Below, one piece after another: positions 46,701-56,018 of a stretch of 64,000 bases of DNA. The notes beneath the pieces are model-generated. The model was not told where the DNA came from and ran no database searches. It saw only the letters and a program-made list of their open reading frames with translations. Numbering within the stretch: position 1 is the stretch's first letter; every line of letters starts with the position of its first letter. The position numbers and the translations under genes are program-made. This DNA is from Saprospiraceae bacterium (GTDB lineage: Bacteria > Bacteroidota > Bacteroidia > Chitinophagales > Saprospiraceae), in the NCBI GenBank assembly GCA_016715405.1, contig JADKAE010000002.1, positions 310,001 through 374,000 of the forward strand. Reading direction: 5' to 3'.

Positions 46701-49700
46701 TACGCTGATCCGGGTAGAGTCGGGTTCCGATTCACAGCCATTGCGGATAACGGTAAGGTAATAGTATCCTTCATTCACACCTGCCAGGGGGCCGACGGTG
46801 GGAAACTGCGAGGTCGACATAAAGTTGTTGGGGCCGGTCCAGCTATATGTAATACCGGGGCCGGCTACTACGGTGCCGAGGGTGATCGACGTGCCACCGC
46901 AGGCGATGGTATCGGCAAAGGCCACCATGGCTACCGGCTTTAACACCGATGTCACATTGACTACAGCAGAAGGAGGCGACACGCAATCGTTGGCTTCTAC
47001 GGTGAGGTAAAACGAGCGTGTACCCAATGCATGCGGGCCGGGAAGAATATACGTAGGTTCAGCCGTACTGGCCAGCAAGACGCCATTGGGCGGGGTGCCT
47101 TCGTACCAGTGGAACATTACGTTATTGCCTACCGGAAAAATGGAAGAGGTCAGCGCAATATCATCCACACTACAAATCGAGGTAGTGGTTTGTATCTGCG
47201 GCGTGAGCGGCAAATCTTCAATATTGACAATAACCACATTTTCGGCTATACACCCCGTAATACCTCTGATTTCGACGCGATACGGCCCTTCGTTATTGAC
47301 GCCTATATTGGGAATTACAGGGTTTTGTAAGGTCGAGATCAGCTGATTTTGGGGATTGAACCAGCGGTAGGTGAACACTACACCCCCTACTGCCGGAGGC
47401 GGATTGGCAAATAAAAACAGCGTATCGCCGCCACACAGGCCTGAATTGGCAGTCGGCATAGGCGTTTCGGGTGAGATAGCGACGATTGTATTGCACGAAG
47501 CCGTATTGCCGTCGAAGTCCGTTACGGTCAACGTCACGTTGACTACGCTGCCTGCCTGGTTGCAGGTAAAGGTATTTGGCGAAAGCGAATAACTGTTGAT
47601 CCCACAGTTATCGGTGCTGCCCGCATCAACTTCTGTCGGATCTACCGTTTGGATGTCTAATCCCGATGGATTGATAAACAAGGTAGTCGGCTGGCAGGAT
47701 GCCTGCGGGAGTTCATTATCTTCTACAATCACCTTAAAGTACAAGTATCGGCGTTGTTGGCGGCGTCGCGAACGATATAACTAACGGTGGTTTCACCGCG
47801 ATTGAACACGTGTGTGGGCGCGTATGCCGGCGCTTGCATATTGGTGAGCGGCAAAGTAGTAGCGCCTTGGGCAAAATAAGCCGGCGTTAGTTGCTGGTAA
47901 TTGACGGTGGCGAATACGTAGGTTACTCCGTCTGTTTCCCCATTGGCGCCTATGGCATTACAAGGACTGATACCATCACCTGCTACCCCCGGCGGTACCG
48001 TAATGGGATTGGGTTCAAGTGTCAAAGTCAGCGAACCATCGGCGGCCCAGGCGTTGAAAGTAGCGGCAGGTATGGAGAAGGACTGCTGGCCCGGCGTACC
48101 ACAGCCGGCTACGCCGACGTTGGTAGCGCCAATCAGGCTGCCATCTTCACCTTTGATACGAATAAATGCCTGGTTGCTGCTAAAATCACCCTGCATATCG
48201 AGTTGCAGGGTCACGTTGCCAAAAGCATTTGCTACGACGCCGTTGAATGTAACCGCCCGGTTATTGGCCAGGTATTCGTTGAGGTTGGGGTCGTAGTTAA
48301 AAGTGAGCAAGGCGCTGGTTGTATCTTCCGGAACGGTAAATGAAATATCGTTGTAAACCGCACAGTTGTCGGTAGCGCCGGCCGGCAGCGGTAGGGTAAC
48401 TTCAGCCGTACACTCGCCCGTAGCCAGGCTGACAACCATATCGGAAGAGCAACTCAGTGCGGGCGGCTCCTGGTCTGCTACCGTAACGATGTAGGCGCAA
48501 CTATCTGTGCGTCCGGAACAATCGCCGGCAAAATACCGGATGAGGTTGGGGCCTTGCGACAATACCACACTGGTGGGACCGACGGGATCGACCACTATCC
48601 TGGCGCCGTTATCAATACTGTAACTGTAGGTAATGCCGCTCAGGGTTTTAACCGTATAATACAAATCGGCAAGTACCTGCCCGGGGGTCTGGCAAATGGC
48701 ATTAATGGCAAAGCTTCCCGGCTGGCCATTAGGAATATTGGGTACGAGCTGTATCGTAATCGTACCGTCGAGCGCCCAGGCATTGATTTGGGCCACACTG
48801 AGAAAAACGGACGTCACAGAGGCGCCACATTGGCCCAAAGATGGATTGGTGATGCCCAGTTGCGAGCCGTCTTCACCCACTATGCGGAAATACTCCGTAG
48901 ATTCTTCGGCATCGGCATTGAGCATTTGGATAAGCAGGGTGCCCGAACCGGCCGCGTTGACAGGCAAAGGCGTCGACACGGCAAGTTGTAAGGTAATGGG
49001 GTTCGCCGGCGTATTGCCCTCTTGCCCCGGTGCAGCGTTGGAGGTGATGGGCGCCATGGCGTGCAATGTATCGGCAGTATACGATACGGCGCAGGCATCT
49101 TCAATTAGCGGGGCTTCCAGGGTATAGGTTGCCGTGCACAACCCCGGGTCGGTACTCACTGTTTCCGGCTCGGGGCATTGGCTGATGGAAGGAGGCGCAT
49201 TGTCGACAATATAAAACGAAGCCGTCGTGGTGTCGCGGTTGCCACACTCATCACTCACCACAAAGTCGACCACGCGCATCAGGATCGTATCGCTTCCCGC
49301 CGGGCATACCGGTGCGATCAAAGTGGCCGGCACATTAGTACCCGCATTAAATGCCTCCCAGGTGAGGTCGCCGGCATCACTGCAATTGTCTTCGGCCTGG
49401 GCCCCGCCGCGGGTATTGATCCACTCGGTAAAGGCATCGTTGACATTCAGGTTGTCGGTGCAGTTGAGTACCAGGTACTGCGGCGCCGTCTCAATGGTAG
49501 GCGCTATGTTGTCTATGACGGTGATAAACTGATCTACCGATTGTGCATTGCCGCATGCGTCGGTGGCGGTCCAGGTGCGCCTGATGGTGTATTCGTGCGG
49601 ACAGCCTCCTGGCGAGGGAATTACCACATCCGACATAGAAATCTCCGGGCTGGAATCACAATTATCCGACACGTCGGCGGGTTCGCCGGTGAGGGCCATG

Positions 49701-50905
49701 TCGTTGGCATCGGCGCAATCTACGGTAATATCGGAGGGTGGGGTGAAATCAGGCGCTTCGTCGTCTATGACAATGATGGTCTGAAGTTTCGACCGCACGT
49801 TATTGCACATATCGTTTACACGCCAGGTGCGCAAAAATTGATAGCTATTGGGGCATGAGCCGCTTTGTATGGGGCCGTCGGTATACGAATATTCCAGGCT
49901 ATCCACGGGCGAGCAGTTGTCGCTCAGGTTGGTAGGAAATCCCGTCAGCATGAGGTCGTCGGGGTCGTCGCTGCAGGATATCGTGTCCTGCGGTGGTACG
50001 GTGAAATCAGGGGGGACAAGGTCTCTTACAAAAACCACATGGGTGGCCATAGCGCTATTCCCACAGTCGTCGGTGACCGTCCAGGTGCGGGTGATATGGT
50101 AGGTATACTCGTTACAGGTACCCAACACTTGGGTGGAAGTTTCCTGGAAAGCAGGTACCAGCGACGAAGCGCAATTATCGGTAGCCGTCACCGCCGGCGC
50201 CGCCGGTATAGGCGCTTCGCAGGAAATCGTATCATTCACCGCCGGCACGCCCACTAACACAGGCGCTACGGTGTCGAGCGTTGTAAAGGAGGCTTCCCAG
50301 GTAGCAGCCCATCCGCAAGAGTCGGTAACGGTAAAGGTGACTACAAGTGTGCCGCAGGCATTGTCAAATTTGGGCGGGGCATCGTCGTCGATATCATCGA
50401 TGCCGCTGCAATCGTCAAATGCATTATTGATATTGAGTCCGATAGAAATGCGCAGGTCATTGATCCAGGTGTCGTAATCGGCTAAATCACATGCAATGGT
50501 ATCGTTGACCGGTTGCAGGTTGATCACCGGGGGGTCGGTATCGGCCAAAATTGTGATTTGCTGCGTGTCGCGAGTAATATTGCCCTCGGTATCCATCGCC
50601 GTCCAGATGCGCAACACAGCGCCACCTACACAAGCGTCTATAGCCGACAGGCTGGGATTATCCACGGCGCCTACAAGAAATTCGCCGTCCACGTCGTCGC
50701 TCACCAGCAAGCTGTCAGCCGGCATCACATCTTTTACGCAGTTGACGGTAGTATCATTGGGCGCGGTTTCCAAAAAAACAGGAGGATCGGTAAGCTTCGT
50801 TGCTCGCTGGGCAGGCCACGGATGGGTAAAACCCGCAATCAATAAAGACCCGATTACGAAGCAAACACTTACTGGCCATTGAAGACGGAGTAATGTATTT
50901 TCCAT
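43798..50905 (-). CDS. Giant T9SS type-B adhesin-like protein (two frameshifts)
   Basis: The three frames join at about 47738 (one T missing) and 44557 (one base missing) into about 2370 residues. An N-terminal membrane/signal segment is followed by at least six HYR-like repeats, each with an AP..T..DC or DNC core (PPSDITVDCADAND, DNIAPTIETAPQYL). Next come GEDGSxxG-bearing beta domains, then more than ten Ig-like repeats with SNxPVCxG and NPxxxNxxxxxSGxY patterns. The C-terminus has IFTPNSDGVNDAF, FNRWGDEVF and DDTYFFIVDL, the gliding-associated (CHU_C) type-B sorting domain. It is expected at the cell surface as an adhesin, possibly for gliding or aggregation. It is the first gene of an operon with PorP/SprF. 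Confidence 0.9.
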
Positions 50906-51257
50906 AATAGTATGTTTGGCTGAGGATCGCTTAATGTTGATGATTCATGTGATATATAACTGACTCAACGCAGTATATAGCTGCACGGACTTGAGACATT
51001 AATAATCCAGGGAAATGAGTGCTTGGTTAAAAAGCAGACATGCTTGCAAGGGATTAGCAAGTTGACGTTCATGGGAAATCGGTTTTGGTAAAATAATAAT
51101 ATCACGCGTCAAAGTCAGACAATGCGTAAAAATCGGTAATGCTTTAAAATGTTTATTATCGGATTTTGAATGCAAATTATTAAAATTTGTCAATCTCCCC
51201 AAAATTATCGGTCACCTTGCGCAAAACCCGCCGTTTGTAAATGGCTTGTGTAATTGC
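50906..51257. other. 352-base intergenic region upstream of the adhesin operon
   Basis: No gene is seen. It is AT-rich and should hold the adhesin promoter; the only TAnnTTTG match on the minus strand is TAATTTTG at 51200-51207, about 290 bases upstream and without a well-spaced TTG. No repeat array is present here, unlike most other gaps. Confidence 0.45.
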
Positions 51258-52783
51258 TTATTGCCCAGCTATCAGGCTGTCAAATGTATCACAGGCAGTT
51301 TGCAAACGCCGCAGGGATTCTTCGCAGCCCAATAGCGCCATCATTTCAAAAACGGCAGGGCCTTTCATAGTGCCGGCAAGGGCAATGCGCAGTAGAGGCA
51401 ACAGGTAGCCGTGTTTCAAACCCCTCTTTTCCAAAAAACGATCGATGGCCGTATGCAGGTCAGCAGCCGAAAAAACATCCAGTTCATTTAACTCCGCATG
51501 CAGCGCAAGCATCATCTCCCGGCTTTCCGGCTTCCAGCGTTTCGACAGCGTTGCCGTATCGAATATTTTAACCGCTTCGAAAAAATAGTAGCCATTTTCC
51601 CAGAAATCGGGCAACAAGGTCACGCGTTCTTTCATCAAACCACAAAACGCCTCCAGAAAGTGATTGTCGGGTTTATGGCCCTGGGCTTCGATATAAGGCC
51701 GCACATGCGCCGCCAGCGAAGTATCGTCCATAGCCATGATATACTGCTGGTTGAACCAACGCGCCTTGTCAATGTCAAACCGGGCGCCGGCTTTGCCTAT
51801 TTTTCCAGGGTAAATACATCGCACAATTCTGAAATCGAAAAAATCTCCTGGTCGCTGCCGGGGTTCCAACCCAACATGGCGAGGAAATTGATCATCGCGT
51901 GCGGCAAAAAGCCGGCTTCGCGAAAACCCGTAAAGGATTCTTCGGCGGTGTCACCCTGCCAGGCCAGCGGAAAAACAGGGATACCCAACTGCACACCATC
52001 CCTTTTGCTGAGTTTGCCTTTGCCGCTGGGCTTAAGGATAAGCGGCAGATGCGCAAATCGGGGCATCTCGGCCTCCCAGCCAAAGGCGCGGTACAACAAG
52101 ACGTGATGCGCCGTACTCGACAGCCATTCTTCGCCCCGTATGACGTTGGTGATTTTCATCAACCGGTCGTCTACTATGTTGGCCAAATGATAGGTGGGCA
52201 TGCCGTCAGCTTTGAGGATGACTTTGTCGTCCAGCTCGTTGGTCTGAAAACGCACCTCATCCCTGATCAGGTCGTGGATCAATACCTCCTCGCCGGCAGG
52301 CACTTTCAATCTGATTACATACGGTACGCCGGCGTCGAGCAGCGCCTTCACCTCGGCCTGCGACTTATTCAGGCTGTTGTGCATCCGCTCGCGGGTGGCG
52401 GCGTCGTATTTGAAATTATCCTGGGCCGAACGGGCGGCTTCCAATTCTTCGGGAGTGTCAAAAGCGTAATACGCGTGGCCGCTTTCCAGCAACTGCTGCG
52501 CGTATTCCTGGTAGATCGCCTTGCGGTCCGACTGCCGGTAGGGGCCGTAATTGCCGCCAAAGCCAGGCCCCTCATCGGGGATGAGACCGCACCAGCGCAA
52601 GGTCTCGATGATGTAATCTTCCGCGCCAGGCACATAGCGCACCTGGTCGGTATCTTCGATCCGCAAGATGAAGGCGCCGCCGGTTTTTCTCGCCAGCAGG
52701 TAATTGTACAGTGCCGTCCGCACACCGCCGATGTGCAAAGCGCCGGTCGGGCTGGGAGCAAATCGCACGCGTATGGTGTCCAT
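51258..52783 (-). CDS. gltX: Glutamyl-tRNA synthetase (one frameshift)
   Basis: GltX charges tRNA-Glu. The class I HIGH-type motif is seen in FAPSPTGALHIGG near residue 7, ILRIEDTDQVRYV follows, and the KMSKS-type motif is GKLSKRDG. The C-terminal anticodon-binding region is complete. The frames join at 51800-51804 by adding one A, giving FTLEKIGKAGARFD. The gene is essential in most bacteria, so the frameshift is best explained by a sequencing error. ATG at 52783 is chosen because the family starts with IRVRFAPSPTG a few residues later. Confidence 0.96.
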
Positions 52784-52889
52784 GTAATGTATCCGGTTGG
52801 TAAAAAAATATGCTGATAAGCAGCACTTTGTCGGTTTTGGGCGTTGCTTTAAAAATAACCCGCAACCCCGCAATAACCATTTAGCGCGG

Positions 52890-52919
52890 CAAAGGTAGCC
52901 AGTTTTTTTCTAAACCCAA
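52890..52919 (-). promoter_or_regulatory. Consensus promoter of gltX
   Basis: On the minus strand TTG at 52919-52917, 19 bases, TACCTTTG at 52897-52890. The leader is about 100 bases. The -33 element falls inside the family 5 repeat. Confidence 0.7.
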
Positions 52920-52953
52920 TCGCTAAACCCTAACGCTAAACTCAATCGCTAAA
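52915..52953 (+). repeat. Three tandem 13-bp units (family 5)
   Basis: CCCAATCGCTAAA, CCCTAACGCTAAA and CTCAATCGCTAAA follow each other without gaps in the divergent gltX/deacetylase region. The first unit contains the gltX -33 element. Confidence 0.75.
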
Positions 52954-52986
52954 CTTTACAACAACCATGAACATAAATCCAAAACC

Positions 52987-53640
52987 ATGTATCTCGTAAA
53001 AACGCCGCAATTTATTCAGTGCCTGTTTCCCAACTTCGTTTGGCACCTGCCCACTGAAGAAAAAGTCATCCACCTCACTTTCGACGATGGCCCGATTCCC
53101 GAAGTCACCCCCTGGGTACTCGATCAACTGGCCACCTACGAAGCCAAAGCCACGTTTTTTTGTGTGGGCGACAATTTGCGCAAACACGGCGACGTAGCGC
53201 AAATGGTGGCCGATCAAGGCCACGCTTTGGGCAACCACACTTTCAACCACCTCAATGGCTGGGCTACCGATAATATCCCCTATTTTCACAATATCCGCCA
53301 CTGCGCCCACCTGGTGCAGTCCGATTTGTTCAGACCGCCCTACGGCAGGCTGCGCCCCAAGCAGGCTCAGTTTCTGCAGCGCCATTACCATATTGTGATG
53401 TGGGACGTACTCAGCGGAGATTTTGATCCCAACGTATCGCCGCAACAATGCTTTGAAAATGTAGTGCAATACGCCGGAGCTGGGTCTATCGTCGTTTTTC
53501 ACGATAGCATCAAGGCCATCGACAAATTGCATTACGCCCTGCCGCGCGTGCTCGACTATTTCTCGAGCCACGGTTATCGCTTTGAAGGTATTTACAGCGA
53601 GGCGCTTCCCGCGCTGCAACCCATAGCCCGACGCGCGTAA
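52987..53640 (+). CDS. Polysaccharide deacetylase (CE4/NodB family)
   Basis: The 217-residue enzyme has the NodB metal-binding motifs TFDDGP (Asp pair near residue 33) and HTFNH (near residue 84), plus FRPPYGRL and the later DVLSGDFDP. These give a zinc-type deacetylase acting on peptidoglycan, chitin-like or other N-acetylated glycans. No clear signal peptide is seen, although the first 20 residues are moderately hydrophobic. It is divergent from gltX and followed by a terminator hairpin. Confidence 0.92.
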   Translation: MYLVKTPQFIQCLFPNFVWHLPTEEKVIHLTFDDGPIPEVTPWVLDQLATYEAKATFFCVGDNLRKHGDVAQMVADQGHALGNHTFNHLNGWATDNIPYFHNIRHCAHLVQSDLFRPPYGRLRPKQAQFLQRHYHIVMWDVLSGDFDPNVSPQQCFENVVQYAGAGSIVVFHDSIKAIDKLHYALPRVLDYFSSHGYRFEGIYSEALPALQPIARRA

Positions 53641-53680
53641 ACCATTCGACACTGCAATGTTAGTTTATATACTTTTGTAA

Positions 53681-53709
53681 AAGCCGTTGCTTTACGCAGC
53701 GGCTTTTTT
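53681..53709 (+). terminator. Rho-independent terminator after the deacetylase gene
   Basis: AAGCCGTTGC, loop TTTAC, GCAGCGGCTT, then a T run; one G-T wobble in a 10-bp stem. A TACTTTTG at 53670-53677 just before it resembles a -7 box, so attenuation of the downstream hydrolase operon is an alternative reading. Confidence 0.75.
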
Positions 53710-53733
53710 AATTATTTTTTGTAAATTGGGGCT

Positions 53734-54537
53734 ATGGAAACCGCTTCAGTTCAATTTCGAGGGTCAAAAATAACGTATTACAGCCAGGGTACGGGTACGC
53801 CCGTAGTGCTGCTTCACGGCTTTTGCGAAGACAGCGCCATCTGGGAAGGTTATGACGAAGGCTTGCCGGGATGCAGAATAATCCGCATCGACCTGCCCGG
53901 TTTCGGGGCCTCGCAAGCCCTCTCCGGGGCAAGTATAGGCGACCGGGCCGATGCCGTTTATGCCGTGGTCTCCGCAGTCCTGTCAGAGCGTTTTGTGCTC
54001 ATCGGCCACTCAATGGGCGGATATGTGAGCCTGGCTTTCGCCGAAAAGTATCCCCAATTGCTGCTCGGACTGGGCTTGTTTCACTCGCACCCCTTTGCCG
54101 ATCTCGGAGACAAAAAAGCAGGGCGCGATAAAAGCATCGCATTTATTCGCCAATACGGCCATGTGCCTTTTGTGAGACAGCTTATTCCCGGAGTTTTTGC
54201 GCCGGCATACGTAGAGACGCACCCCAGCCGCATCAATTACCTCATTGACCGCGCTACCTCATATAGCGCCGAAGCTATCATCGATGCATTAGAAGCCATG
54301 CGCGACCGTCCCGACCGCTCGCATGTGTTGCGCACACTTCCACTGCCTGTATTATTTATCATTGGCCGCCTCGACGGCTCTATCCCTGCTTCGCAAAGCA
54401 TGGAACAAACGCATCTGCCCGCCGTAGCCGATATCCATGTGCTGGAAGAAGCCGCGCATATGGGCATGTGGGAAGCTCCGGAAAAAACGCTGCGTATCGT
54501 GCGCGATTTTGTGGCTTTTTGCCTGTCGCAATCATGA
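53734..54537 (+). CDS. Alpha/beta hydrolase
   Basis: The 267-residue protein has the alpha/beta hydrolase oxyanion segment VVLLHGFCED, the nucleophile elbow GHSMGG (Ser near residue 92), an acid-region Asp in FIIGRLDGSI and the catalytic His in LEEAAHMGMWE. No signal peptide is seen. Substrate unknown: esterase, lipase or epoxide-type functions are possible. Its stop overlaps the prsW-like start (ATGA at 54534), so both are translated together. Confidence 0.88.
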   Translation: METASVQFRGSKITYYSQGTGTPVVLLHGFCEDSAIWEGYDEGLPGCRIIRIDLPGFGASQALSGASIGDRADAVYAVVSAVLSERFVLIGHSMGGYVSLAFAEKYPQLLLGLGLFHSHPFADLGDKKAGRDKSIAFIRQYGHVPFVRQLIPGVFAPAYVETHPSRINYLIDRATSYSAEAIIDALEAMRDRPDRSHVLRTLPLPVLFIIGRLDGSIPASQSMEQTHLPAVADIHVLEEAAHMGMWEAPEKTLRIVRDFVAFCLSQS

Positions 54538-55208
54538 ATGTCCTTTTGTTGGTATTGGCTATTGCACCCGGGTTACTCATCAGTTATTGGGTATATAAAC
54601 TCGACCTCTACGACAAAGAGCCGCGAATCCACGTGGTGTTGTCTTTTGTCGTTGGCGTGCTGGCCGCTTTTGTCGCCACAAAAATAGAAACCTGGGGCGC
54701 TACCCACTGGCGCCTTCCCAACCATATCGGAGGCGTAATAGCCACTTCGTTTGTTTTGGTTGCCCTGGTGGAAGAAAGCATCAAATGGTGCTGCCTGCTG
54801 GTGTATCCCTACCGCCAACCTTTTTTTAACGAACCCCTCGACGGTATCCTCTATGCCGTCATGATAGCTATGGGGTTTGCTACCTTCGAAAACGTGATTT
54901 TCGCCTGGAAACACGATCTGACTACTATGCTGCTGCGAGCTTTTACCGCCGTACCCGCCCATGCGCTGTTTGCCGTGGTGATGGGGTATTATGCCGGCAG
55001 CGCCCGGTTTTCGGGCAAAAATCCTACTACCCTCCTTCTACGGGGTTGGCTGATAGCCATAGCCCTCCACGGCGCCTATGATTTTTTTCTTATGCAAAAA
55101 GCCTACCAGGAGTTAACCTTACTTGCTCTCGTCACGCTGGCCCTCTGCTTTTATCTCGCCAAACGCCTGATTAGGTTGCATCAGGAGAATTCGCCGTTTA
55201 GGCATTAG
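54534..55208 (+). CDS. PrsW-family intramembrane metalloprotease
   Basis: The 224-residue integral membrane protein has the PrsW motifs in order: VEESIKW (EExxK), FENVIF, HALFAVVMG and HGAYDF. PrsW proteases cleave membrane anti-sigma factors in Bacillus, but most relatives have no known substrate. ATG at 54534 overlaps the hydrolase stop by four bases. An upstream extension in frame is only hydrolase shadow. An anti-sigma-like protein is encoded at 12.7 kb, but nothing here links the two. Confidence 0.9.
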   Translation: MNVLLLVLAIAPGLLISYWVYKLDLYDKEPRIHVVLSFVVGVLAAFVATKIETWGATHWRLPNHIGGVIATSFVLVALVEESIKWCCLLVYPYRQPFFNEPLDGILYAVMIAMGFATFENVIFAWKHDLTTMLLRAFTAVPAHALFAVVMGYYAGSARFSGKNPTTLLLRGWLIAIALHGAYDFFLMQKAYQELTLLALVTLALCFYLAKRLIRLHQENSPFRH

Positions 55209-55364
55209 CTGTTCTCTGTTCTCGGTTGTCCGTTGTCCGTTCTTTATCTTTGCCAGTTAAACTTTAACAGAGAACAGAGAACAGAGAACAGAGAACAGAG
55301 AACAGAGAACAGAGAACAGAGAACAGAGAACAGAGAACAGAGAACAGAGAACAGAGAACAGATT
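55209..55364 (+). repeat. Promoter-bearing inverted heptamer array (family 1, copy 4)
   Basis: The left arm has four GTT[GC]TCN units from 55211, directly after the prsW-like stop. The core has TATCTTTG at 55245-55252 and CCAGTTAAACTTTAACAG. The right arm has thirteen AACAGAG units from 55266 to 55356 and a partial unit, the longest of the four copies. It is followed by GATCTTTG at 55371, a second -7-like box just before the next gene. Confidence 0.9.
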
Positions 55365-55392
55365 TTTTCCGATCTTTGCCCAAATCACCGGA

Positions 55393-55938
55393 TTGAGAAA
55401 CCTGCCCGGCATATTACTCCTGTTATGCCTGTGGGCGCCGTTCGTAGGCACCTATAGCTGGTTGAAGTATGAAAAAAAACAGGTCAAAAGGGAGATCAAA
55501 AAGAAAATAATTGCCGGACTGGATAAATCGGATTTGGCGCTCGTCAAAGTGTCTACATTAACATCAAAAACAGCACTCCACTGGAAACACGCCCATGAGT
55601 TTGAATACCAGGGGCAGATGTACGACGTGGTTGAAATACAACACGTGGGCGATAGCACCTACTATTGGTGCTGGTGGGATGCAGAAGAAACCCATCTCAA
55701 TCGCCAACTGAACCAACTCGTGGCTAATGCCCTCGGCAATAACCCACAACACAAGGAAACCCAAAACCGGCTTATCCGTTTTGTGCAACATCTCTACTGC
55801 TCTCCCCCTCCCCAATGGCAGCTCAAATCCCCGCCGGAAGATCTCTGCGGCAGAAAAGCGTTTTGGGCTAACACGCTTCCTTTGATTTCTTTCACTTCCT
55901 CTCCACCCACTCCCCCTCCTGAATTTTATTTGATATAA
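55393..55938 (+). CDS. Small membrane-anchored protein upstream of the TonB receptor, function unknown
   Basis: The 181-residue product begins with a hydrophobic N-terminal helix (LPGILLLLCLWAPFVGTYSWL), then a basic region (KKQVKREIKKK) and a soluble domain with HEFEYQGQMYDVVE and STYYWCWWDAEETHLN. I recognise no named domain. The apparent start is TTG in GGATTGAGAAAC; removing one T would give ATGAGAAAC, so the true start may be ATG. It is followed after 80 bases by the TonB receptor, so they may form one transcription unit. Confidence 0.7.
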   Translation: MRNLPGILLLLCLWAPFVGTYSWLKYEKKQVKREIKKKIIAGLDKSDLALVKVSTLTSKTALHWKHAHEFEYQGQMYDVVEIQHVGDSTYYWCWWDAEETHLNRQLNQLVANALGNNPQHKETQNRLIRFVQHLYCSPPPQWQLKSPPEDLCGRKAFWANTLPLISFTSSPPTPPPEFYLI

Positions 55939-56018
55939 TCTGTAACATATCTGCCCTGCCTCTCATAATGATTGGTGGGCTATGCCTATTTGTTTAACGA
56001 TTAAATCAAATAATCGCC

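Noticed and set aside
43798..50905. Three separate adhesin genes
   Set aside because: The only start is at 50905 and the only sorting domain at the far end. Both internal breaks are repaired by a single base and the repeat pattern continues across them.
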